From NCBI GenBank assembly GCA_001275005.1, contig JWZX01003385.1:1-64000 (forward strand): DNA of 64,000 nt. Reading direction: 5' to 3'. Below the pieces are notes generated by a model, which was not told where the DNA came from, searched no databases, and saw only the letters and a list, made by a program, of their open reading frames with translations. This stretch comes from Chrysochromulina tobinii (taxonomy: Eukaryota; Haptophyta; Prymnesiales; Chrysochromulinaceae). Positions 8,227 through 16,900 of this stretch are shown one piece after another; position 1 is the stretch's first letter; each line of letters starts with the position of its first letter. The translations under genes and the position numbers were made by a program.

Positions 8227-10789
8227 ATGTGCGTTGGCTCCCGTTTTCCTTTCACAAGCGCCGTTTTTTCCTTTCACACCATCGTCCTGCTGCTCTTTAA
8301 GACGTGTTTCGCGATGCCGATTCAGCCGTGCCACTGCTTCTCCATGTGCACCGTAGATGAGGCACGCCAATTCCATCGCAACCTGCCCGGGCCCATAAAC
8401 CGCAGTAGCCCGTGGGCAGGCTACCTCAACGCCGTGTATGGCACCGAGGCTCGGCTGCCATGGCCATTCGATCTGCGTTCTCTCACCATGTTTTATCACA
8501 ACGACCGGCGCTGGAGTTCACGCCATCCAACGACAGAATGGCCGATGGCGACGTGCGCGCGGCGAGCACAGCCCGAGAGTAGGGGCCTGAGTTGGAATGG
8601 CCCGACGACGACAGTGTGTCCCTCCCACATATGCGCTCGCTGGACTGTGCCGCCGCCGCTGCCCGAGGCCGCTTACTCGGCGTCCGCTCTCCTCCCTCCG
8701 ATGATCCTACTGCCCGAAATCGGCAGGCAACCGCCAGACATCACCACGGCTGGCGCCTACTGGCCACTGCAGCCGGCGGCCCTTGGCGGGTACGCCGCCG
8801 CCGACGGGGCCGAGAGTAGCTCGCCGAACTCGTCCGTGCCGACGGCGAGCTTAACGCCCTCTCGAGTACAATGGGCCGCGACGCGATCTGGAGGCTGGGT
8901 CGAGGTGCTGCGGGAGCCCTCCGGCCTCGAAGGCCAGGCCGGGTACGGCTGCTGGTTCACGCCGGCGAGTGGCACAGGTGTGTGCTGGGTCCACGTGGAT
9001 TGATGGCTATTGATTGCTTTTGATTGGTTAACACCGGCGAGCGGCACCACAGGTGTGTGTGGGTCCAGATTGATTGCTACTTTTCGTTGATTGATGGCTA
9101 CTAATGGCTACTGATTACTCTCTCGGTTGCTTGTGATTGCTATCGACTGCTATTGATCGGTTCACCCCTGCGACCGGCGCAGGCATTTGGGTCAACGTGG
9201 GGCGCACCTGGGCAGTCGCGACCAAGCCGGAGCTATACCTGCCGTGGTCCGAGGGAGACCTCGTCGGCCGTTGGCTTTCCAAATTTGGGTTTCCACAGCG
9301 GCGTCTCGTCGAGGATCGAGATTTCGAGCTCAGCGTGAGCATCTGCCGCGCACACGCGGCCGCCGAGGCGCTCAAGACGGCGCGAGGCGGCGCGCTGAAG
9401 ACCGATCGATGCGAGGCGGAGTGGTTGTTGCGCCGCCGCCCTCCGAATGCGTCTGCGGCGGCGAGGAGGCCGACACCTTCCGTTTCGTCACCTTCCGTTT
9501 CGTCACCTTCCGTTTCGTCACCTTCCGTTTCGTCATCTTCTGTTTCGTCACCTTCTGTTTCGTCACCTTCCGTTTCGTCACCTTCCGTTTCGTCACCTTC
9601 TGTTTCTGCGCTGAGGCCGTTGCCTTCAGGGCCGCCGCTGGCCACGCTCCCTTCAGGCCCTTGTATGATGGCAGGTCATCAGTGGTCGTCAGTGGCAGGA
9701 CATCAGTGGTCATCAGTGCTCTCCTCGGGCCCTATGATAGGAGTGGTCGGCTCGTCGCAAAGCCCGCAGCATGCATGGAACCCGTTGCGCTACCGCCTCG
9801 TGCCGCATGCAATGTGCCGGCTGCACGATACGTGCCGCTGCACGCTCGCGGCTGCCGCGGCGGCATCGGACCCTAGTGCTCTTCCGCGACGCGCCCGGGA
9901 CGGCGCTCAGCACGACGCGGCGCCCGCCAGTCAGCCCACGGGGCATCCGCTCAACACGACGCGCTCGGAGGCTCTCTCGGGGGACGCTCATTGGCTCGGC
10001 TATCCCGAGATATTCCCATTTATGGCATACGAACTTGGCCTCGACAGCGTCCAGATTGGGCCGATCGCAGGCGGGGCGTACCGAGGCGACGCCTCTGTGA
10101 ACGGCCAAGGCGACGCCTCGGTGAGTGGCAGGGCTGCTAGTGCTAGTGCTGACAGTGCTGCTAGTGGCAGTGCTGCTAAAGCCGGTAGTGCTGGGAGTGC
10201 TGGTCCGGCTGCAGGAGCGGGCGGGCAATTAGGGCAATTAGAGCAATTAGGGCAGTTAGGTCAGTTAGGTCAGTTAGGTCCGGCTGCAGGAGCAGGCGGG
10301 CATGGCAGCCGCCGAGCTCGCCCTCTCTCGAGCGCAGCGCGTCCGCTCCCGCCCCCAGGCACCCCAGGCTGGCGGGCGGAGATTGTGATCACGACGGCTG
10401 CATGCATGGGGGCGCCCGTTAGGCGCATGCCCAAACTTGGCTGGCGGACTTGCTTGGATGGTTGGGTGGAGGTGCGAGCGGGCTACTTGGGCGACGATGC
10501 GAGCGGGTCCACGGTGGCTGGCCATCCCAACATGCATCACAATCGCGGGCGGCGAGAGAGCGGTGATGGCACGCGCCGTCAAGTGGGCGCCGTCGCGGGC
10601 GCTGGGCGTGCGTGTGACTGTGACCAAACCGCCCGCCTCCTCAACTGCGATGGCGCCCACTGGAGCTGCCGGCCCTATTGCAGGGCGCCACACCAGTCTG
10701 ACAGCGCTCGCCGCCAGATGCTGTGCTCCCGCGGGGATTGTGCCGGGTGCCAGTTCTGCGCGGCGCCTCGGGGCGTACTTCCGGTTTGA
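8227..10789 (+). CDS. Hypothetical protein, Ser/Ala/Gly repeats, two exons
   Basis: Exon 8227-8977 joined to 9183-10789 keeps phase (ACA G|GC) and gives 785 residues. The N-terminus has a hydrophobic segment (AVFSFHTIVLLLFKTCFAM). The best-conserved-looking parts straddle the splice: GWVEVLREPSGLEGQAGYGC and GIWVNVGRTWAVATKPELYLPW. Low-complexity tracts follow: PSVSS repeats, Ala/Ser/Gly stretches and GQLGQL repeats, with a Cys-rich end. I do not recognise the family. The intron holds three diverged copies of the exon junction (near 8958, 9029 and 9161). The last 500 bp are uncertain: another frame also looks protein-like from about 10437, so a missed intron or indel is possible. Confidence 0.45.
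9476..9605 (+). repeat. 15 bp tandem repeat inside a coding region
   Basis: About nine units of CTTCCGTTTCGTCAC, varying C to T at one position and C to A at another. In the proposed frame they encode PSVSS; the other five frames are also open, so the frame is not secured by the repeat itself. Confidence 0.85.
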
Positions 10790-11124
10790 TACCGACGGTC
10801 TGCGGACTGCGCAGTCGGCGCTCTGGATCGTTCTACGTTCACATCTGCAGCCGCTCACGGTTTGCGGAAACCGCAAGCTCACAGCCGTTTCACACAGGGC
10901 AGTAACCATGTGTTAGAAATCACACACATTCACATTCACACGTGTGTCGTGTTCTCTGTGGCCATCCGCTGGACATCTTCCTGTTTGTGCAGAAGCATCT
11001 TCTTGGGCGTTTCCAGCATGCTCCGATTACAATTGTGTCAGATAATTCACACCAATGGTTTAACCATTCACAATCAGAAAAATTTCTCGATGCGACGCCT
11101 GTGAAGTCCACCTCGTCGGGGACG
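10790..11124. other. Intergenic region with small palindromes
   Basis: 335 bp between the hypothetical gene and the methyltransferase. It contains a perfect 12 bp palindrome GACTGCGCAGTC near 10805, a short hairpin cggtttgcggaaaccg near 10858, and a CA-rich stretch around 10920-10945. I see no gene. Confidence 0.4.
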
Positions 11125-12329
11125 ATGAGCGATCTGCTGCGTCTCTCTGGCGACGGCTCCGGCACTCGTTGGGGCTTCAGGAGCGACGAAGAAGTGCGAG
11201 CCGGACCTGAAGATCATCGTGAGCCTGGGACTCCGAATCCCGTACCGGCGCGCTCACCTGAGAGGCCCATGCCGCCCGATCCTGAGTACGGCACCTCCGA
11301 CTACTGGGAGAGGCGGTATGCTGAGCGCGTGGACGAGCAGACCTTCGAGTGGTATGGCAGCTTCGTCGCCCTCGAGGACGCGATCGTCGCCGCGTTGCCC
11401 TCGACCAAGGCTCTCATCCTGCACGTCGGCAACGGCAACAGCGCGCTGCCCGAGCGGCTCTGGGCGTGCGGGTACACGTGGCAGCACGCGAGTGACATCT
11501 CCCAAAGTGTACACCCAGCATGCGAGTGCTCACCACGGCGCGACTCTCGCTTTCCCCACAGGTACAAGTGGCAGCACGCGAGTGACATCTCGCCCACGGT
11601 GATTTCTCGTATGGCCGAGCGGACGAGGGACTGCGAGGGACTGCACTGGGCAGTGGAGGACGCGACTTGCATGCCGCACGCCATGGAGACGTTCGACGCC
11701 ATCATCGATAAGGGCACGTACGATGCGCTCGCGACCGGATCGTACCGCGAGAGGGCGTTGGTCTCCGAGGCGAGCTTGCATGCAGATTGCGACTGATGAG
11801 CACTGATGGCCTCCCTCATCAGGCGTGGCGGGTGCTCCGAGGCGAGCTTGCATGCTGATTGCGAGTGATGAGCACTGATGGCCTCCCTCATCAGGCGTGG
11901 CGGGTGCTCCGAGGCGAGCTTGCATGCAGATTGCGACTCATGAGCACTGATGGCCTCCCTCATCAGGCGTGGCGGGTGCTCCGAGGCGAGCTTGCATGCT
12001 GATTGCGACTGATGAGCACTGATGGCCTCCCTCATCAGGCGTGGCGGGTGCTCCGGACGGGTGGCGTATACATCCTGATCTCATCACTCGAGTCGACGGA
12101 GCTAGCCCTCGGTCCGCCTGCGTGGAGGCAAGGCGAGTGGCACGTGTCCAAGAGCAGAGTCGAGACGGGCATGGGGCGCAGGTGCTTCGTCTTTCGCGCC
12201 ATCAAGCGTCAAGGTACCACCGACGCGAGCTTGCATGCTGATTGCGACTGATGAGCACTGATGGCCTGTTCCATCAAGCGTCAAGGCACCACCGACGCGC
12301 AGCGAGAACAGGAAGTCAGCGCCACATAG
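11125..12329 (+). CDS. Class I SAM-dependent methyltransferase, METTL13/EEF1A-KMT-like, four exons
   Basis: Exons 11125-11471, 11562-11769, 12039-12213 and 12286-12329 join in phase to 257 residues. The fold signature of METTL13/EFM4-type lysine methyltransferases is present: GTSDYWERRYAER, ALILHVGNGNSALPERLW (motif I), HASDISPTVISRM, DATCMPHAMETFDAIIDKGTYDAL and EAWRVLRTGGVYILIS. Motif I reads HVGNGNS where LGCGNS is usual. The likely role is lysine or N-terminal methylation of a translation factor, inferred from the family. Intron 2 is best read as GC-AG, because SEAWRVLRTGG needs the codons before the GC; a GT donor at 11761 is a phase-compatible alternative. Introns 1 and 3 lie between long direct repeats of exon sequence, and intron 2 is a 72 bp tandem array. 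Confidence 0.85.
11518..11561 (+). repeat. Family-1 intron cassette, methyltransferase intron 1
   Basis: GCATGCGAGTGCTCACCACG followed by CTTTCCCCACAG. A 30 bp copy of the next exon's start (11472-11501 versus 11562-11591, one mismatch) forms the 5' end of the intron. The repeat offset of 90 bp equals the intron length. Confidence 0.95.
11770..12038 (+). repeat. 72 bp tandem array of family-2 intron cassettes
   Basis: Four units begin at 11770, 11842, 11914 and 11986. Each has a 53 bp cassette starting GCGAGCTTGCATGC, containing CTGATGAGCACTGATGG and ending CTCATCAG. The first three are each followed by a 19 bp copy of the exon start GCGTGGCGGGTGCTCCGAG; the fourth leads into the true exon 3 at 12039. 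Units differ by one or two bases. Confidence 0.95.
12199..12299 (+). repeat. 29 bp direct repeat exactly bracketing intron 3 of the methyltransferase
   Basis: Copies at 12199-12227 and 12271-12299 differ at one base (CAAGGT versus CAAGGC). The donor GT is in copy 1 and the acceptor AG is at the same position in copy 2. The offset of 72 bp equals the intron length. The spacer between copies is a family-2 cassette. Confidence 0.95.
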
Positions 12330-12896
12330 AGCGATCCATTTTTGGAGTCGGGTTTGGGGCACGCGCTGTGTTGGCTGCGTGGCAGGCTGCTGCGGGCCGC
12401 TGCGGACGCCGCCGACGCCGAAACCGACGACGAAACCGACGAAGCTGACGAAACCGACGAAGCTGACGAAACTATGCGGGCTGCTGCAGACGCCGCCGAC
12501 GAGCCCTCGGAAGAGCAGTCGGAGCAGTTAGAACGCCTCCAAGCAGAGAGCCCTCACGCGGAGCGCCGTCACGAGCGCGTGGAGCGCCGTCACGAGCACG
12601 CGGAGCGATGGTTCAAGGAGGCGCGCACGGCGCGGCTTGCGGCCGAAGAGGTGCTGCGCACGGCGAACGAAGTGCTCGTCGCCAAGCTGAGCGAAGCCGC
12701 CGCCGGCGCCGCTGGCTGCCGCATGTCGGTAGTTGACAGTGGAATCCTCGGCTCTGCAAGTCTCCCCGTCACGTGGAAACTCTCACACTCAACAAAAGGA
12801 AAAACCTGCGGATTGAAGTGCCCAAAACGGCGGCCGGAGAAGTTTGTGGCGGCGATTTCTCCTCGCCGTCGTCTCCTCTGCGCTCGCTCGAGCAAT
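12330..12896 (+). other. Intergenic stretch with a possible small acidic/coiled-coil ORF
   Basis: An open frame continues from about 12342 into the FKBP gene in the same frame. It encodes an Asp/Glu/Thr repeat (DETDEADETDEADE) followed by a Glu/Arg-rich helical stretch (HERVERRHEHAERWFKEAR). It could be an N-terminal extension of the FKBP or an upstream exon. The FKBP targeting signal at 12897 argues that this region is not part of that protein. No family is recognised. Confidence 0.3.
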
Positions 12897-13550
12897 ATGC
12901 TCGCTCTCGCCGCGTTCGCTGCCGCGGCGCTACGACCTTCGGCCAGTCCGCAGCACTTCTCACGACGCGCTGCGGCTGCGATGGCCGGGCTCGGCCCCAT
13001 GCTGCTGCCATCTCAAGGTGCGCGCGCGCTCGAGGAGACCGTGCGAATGCCGGGGCTCAACGGCCCCGGCAAGAGCAAGACCTTCTTCTCCGATTTCGAG
13101 TTGAGCGCGACTGGCTTGCAGTTCAAAGATTACAAGCTCGGGGCTGGCGCCGCGCCAAAGGTCGGCGACAAGGTGAGCCTCGAGTGGACGGGCGTCACCG
13201 TAGGCTACCAGGGGCGGTACTTTGAGACGCGGAATAAGCCCAAGGGCGGGGCGTTTGCCGACGACGGTTTCCTGCAAGAGCCGCTCGCGTTCACGGTCGG
13301 GGGCGGCACGGTGATACCGGCGATCGACGAGGCGGTGCGAGGGATGGCGTTGGGCGGCATCAGGCGGATCATCGTCCCCGAGGAGATTGGGTACCCCGCT
13401 GACGGCTGGAAGAGGGTCGGCCCGAAGCCCTCGACGTTCAGCGGCCAGCGCGCGCTCGACTTTGTGCTCGCGTCCAAGGACTCGATGATGGACAAGACGC
13501 TCATGTTCGACCTGAAGCTTACAAGTGTGCGGCCGGCGGGGGTCCGCTGA
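12897..13550 (+). CDS. Plastid (thylakoid-lumen type) FKBP peptidyl-prolyl isomerase
   Basis: 217 residues from the ATG at 12897. The N-terminus looks bipartite: a hydrophobic/Ala-rich leader (MLALAAFAAAAL), then a twin-arginine lumen-targeting stretch (SRRAAAAMAGLGPMLL) ending in an ARA cleavage-like site. The FKBP_C domain follows (about residues 70-210): GAGAAPKVGDKVSLEWTG, LAFTVGGGTVIPAIDEAVRG and GMALGGIRRIIVPEEIGYP. FKBP domains catalyse cis-trans isomerisation of prolyl bonds; several plant and algal lumen FKBPs assist photosystem assembly. The start was chosen because the targeting peptide begins there, although the frame is open further upstream. Confidence 0.88.
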   Translation: MLALAAFAAAALRPSASPQHFSRRAAAAMAGLGPMLLPSQGARALEETVRMPGLNGPGKSKTFFSDFELSATGLQFKDYKLGAGAAPKVGDKVSLEWTGVTVGYQGRYFETRNKPKGGAFADDGFLQEPLAFTVGGGTVIPAIDEAVRGMALGGIRRIIVPEEIGYPADGWKRVGPKPSTFSGQRALDFVLASKDSMMDKTLMFDLKLTSVRPAGVR

Positions 13551-13943
13551 CGCTGGAGAGTGGAGACACACTTGATAATGTAGGTGAGCCTTCGATAGTT
13601 CGGTCCAGCTCTGGTTTGGATATAGTTTCTCAAATACCTTGCTCGCAGTCGCGTCGCGCGTTTGAGGCCGTCGTGGCCTCTTTAGCGGAGCCGACGCCTT
13701 TCATCATTGTCGCTTTGAGACGTGAATGTACAATGTGGTGTGCGCTGGGGGGACCGCGACGAAACTGACTGACTGTCTGTGAGCGCGGGGAGACCGCGAC
13801 AAAACTGTCTGAGTGACTGACGGAATCTGTTAGCTGAAACTTGGAAAACTTGAGGAGGAAGACGTTTCATTCCGGGTCGTTTCGTTCGCACGAAGTCCGA
13901 CCGCGCGTGCGAGAGGTTCGCGCAGTCGGCCCTCGCCCCGAAG
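13551..13943. other. Intergenic region
   Basis: 393 bp with a short imperfect repeat (GACCGCGAC(G/A)AAACTG) near 13753 and 13792 and a TGACTGACTG run. Presumably the 5' region of the IQ/EF-hand gene. No gene seen. Confidence 0.4.
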
Positions 13944-16900
13944 ATGGCGGCCTCCCCCATTTTGGTCAAGGAAGCTTTTGGGGTCAAGGTCCCGCGCCCT
14001 CGCGTGCTGCAATACTCCCCACCGTTACCCTTTGAGCGTGACAAGGCCGTGCCATTCGATACGAGCTTCTCGCCGGTTGGCATCATGGCCGACCTTGCCT
14101 CCATCCCTCCCGCGTACGGCCACAAGAACCTCCTGAAGGCGTGGGAGCACGGGGAGCATGCACGCCAGCAGCACTCGCCGCGACCTGGCTTGCCAGCCGT
14201 GCCTTCGACGCATGCGCCGCTCAAGCCCATCCGCCGCCTCGACTTTGGCGCCGACAGGCGGAGCATCGGCCTGCTGCAGGTGCGAGTGCCGTCGTCGTCA
14301 GAGGGCAGTGGTTACCCGGCGAAGCGTCCTTTCAGCCCGCCTATGCACCTCAAGCATCTCTTCGTGATGCCGCACTATTCACCGGAGCTGCGCGCCGGCG
14401 ACGCCCCGCCCTCGCCTCGCCTCTACCTGCCACCGCCAACGCCTCCCCAGTATGGCGTGCCGGTATCGAAACGCAAGCACTCGTCGCAACGGATGGCGAT
14501 TCCACACGAAGGCGGCAGCGTCGGGACCACGGGGGTGGCCTCGGCCCCACTCCTCACGGCCCACTACACGGGCAACTACACGCTCTCGTCGTCCCCTTCG
14601 CTGCCCATGCTACTGCCCTCAGGCCCGCGAAACGCCCCCAGTGGAAACGCCGCCTCCCCTCCTCCCCCCCAAGTTTCGTCACCGTATGGAGGACCCGAGC
14701 TCCCGAGGGCCGCGTGGTCCACCGGCGCCGTGGCGAGCACCGGTCGCAAGTTGACGCCCTCGTCGTCGCTGCCAGCGCTTCCACAGATCCATCCCAGAGC
14801 GCATGCCGATCCGACCCAAATTAGGCAAGACGCGTCTTCTGCTCTGGGCCGACCCAAATTAGGCAAGACGCGTGGAGAGGCTACGATGATGGCCACCGAG
14901 GCCACCGCCATGACGGAGGCGGATCTCGCCGCGATCTCGCCGCGATCTCGAGGCGATCTCGCCGCGATCCGGCTGCAGGCGGTGCGGCGGGGGCAAGTGG
15001 CGCGACGCCGCGCTGTGGTGAGCACTCGAGCGACTCAGCAGCACCTCGCCGCTGCGGCAGAGAAGTATGATCCAAATATGGGACGGCTGCCTAATATGGG
15101 ACGTCCAGCGCTGTGGGAGGCTCGAGATTCCCACAGCGTCGATGAGACCTCTGCGCGCCACCTCGCGGCCATCAAGCTGCAGGCCGCACGTCGCGGGCAC
15201 GCGCAGCGATGCAAGCTGCATGCGGCGCGCCCAGCCCTGCATGACGCGCCCGTCGCGGCGCATGCAAGTGCCCGGCACGGCGCACCGACGGCCTCCGCGA
15301 GTGTGAACGTGAGTGTGAACCCCATCGGCTGGGTGCGCGAGATGGTGGCGCCATTCGCTTGGGTGGTCTCGGATGCGCGCATTGGCCGACTGGAGCACAT
15401 GGCGGCGGGGGGGGGGCTGACCGTTGAAGAGCGTGCTGAACTCCTGGAGGCCGCGCGCACGATGCAGGCCATCCAGCGCAATGAGCGGAGCCAGGCCAGG
15501 GAGCACCGCCATCAGCCGTTGGGGGTGCCAACGGCCGCCCACGACGGCGCCCTGCTCCCGGATCGGCGTGCCAAGGGAGGCGCCCACCACGGCGCCAGCA
15601 AGGGCGCGCAGCACGGCGCGATGAAGGGAAGGAGGGAGGTGCGACGCGCCGTGGTGGGCGAACCGCCGCTGGGCGCTGCGACGGGCGCGACGACGGCGGA
15701 GGCGGCGGCGGTGCCGAAGCGGGCCGCGGACAAAGGCGCGAAGGACATCGCGGCTGCTGCTGCCCAAGACGGCGCCCAAGAGGCCAGGGTGTCCAAGGGC
15801 GCGCCCAAGACGGCGCCCAAGGCGGCGTCGGGAGCGGCGCCGAGCGCGGCGAAGGCGGCGTCCAGGGGCGCGCCCAAGACGGCGCCTCGAGGTGCGTCGG
15901 CAGCGACGGCGACGGCGGCGGCCATGGGCGCCGTCTTGGGCGCGGACGTCTCGAATGGGTTTGCAAGCAGCTTGGGACGCCACTTTTATGCCGTCAATGT
16001 GGATGCGGTCGTGGCGCATGCGGTCCACGAGGTTCTCGACTCCGTCGTGAGCTTGGGCATCGACGAGCACGCGAGCGCCGTCGCGGGCGCAGCCTTGGCG
16101 CCGAGCGTGGCGAAGCCGGCGTCCAAGGCCGCGTCCAAGACGGCGCCCAAGGCGGCGCCCAGCGCGGTGCCGAGCGCGGCGAAGCCGGCATCCCATGCCG
16201 CTCCCAAGACGGCGCCTAGAGCGGCGCCCAGCGCGGCGCCGAGCGCGGTGCCGAGCGCGGCGCCGAGTGCGGCGCCGAGTGCGGCGCCGAGTGCGGCCAA
16301 GTCGGAGGCGGAGGTGGCGGCGGAGGCGTCGGCGAAGGCGGAGCAAGAAGCGGCCGAGAAGGCCACGATCGCCATCCAAGCGCGCGTGCGCTCGAGCTTC
16401 GTCGCCAACGGCTATCGCAACGAGCTCAAAGCGCGCCGCGCGGCTGCCACGATCATGCAGGCCTCCTACCGTGGGCACACCGGCCGATCCGCAGCGGCCA
16501 AGCAGCTGCGTGTGGAGGCGCATGCGGCGGCGCTGGTACAGGCCCTCGTGCGCGGTCGCTCGGAGAGAAAGGTGCAGAAGCTCGCGGTAGCCGCCTCCGA
16601 GCCCTCCTCCGCCGAGCCCGCAGCAGCAAAGCCCGCAAAGCCCGTCATCTCCGAGTCATCTCCGAGTTTAGTCATCTCCGAGCCCACCTCCGCCGAGCCC
16701 GCAGCTGCAAAGCCCGCAAAGCCCGTCATCTCCGAGTCATCTCCGAGTTTAGTCATCTCCGAGCCCACCTCCGCCGAGCCCGCAGCTGCAAAGCCCGCAA
16801 AGCCCGTCATCTCCGAGTCATCTCCGAGTTTAGTCATCTCCGAGCCCACCGCCGTCGACCTCGTCACCCCCAAGCCCGACAGCACTGATACCACCGCCTT

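Noticed and set aside
7718-8356. Poly-Arg open frame over the XRN 3' end
   Set aside because: Frame-shifted reading of the (GGC/GGA)n tract encoding the XRN Gly-rich tail.
9115-9645. Minus-strand frame with perfect ETEGD repeats
   Set aside because: It is the complement of the 15 bp repeat encoding PSVSS. The plus frame continues across a phase-matched splice into protein-like sequence, while the minus frame does not.
12342-12896. Upstream in-frame extension as the true FKBP N-terminus
   Set aside because: The targeting peptide begins at the ATG at 12897; the upstream residues would bury it. It is kept only as a low-confidence possibility.
14859-16523. Long Arg-rich open frame (554 codons) on the minus strand
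   Set aside because: It is antisense to the IQ/EF-hand gene. GC-rich Ala/Pro/Lys codons give Arg/Gly shadows in other frames, and no domain or start context supports it.
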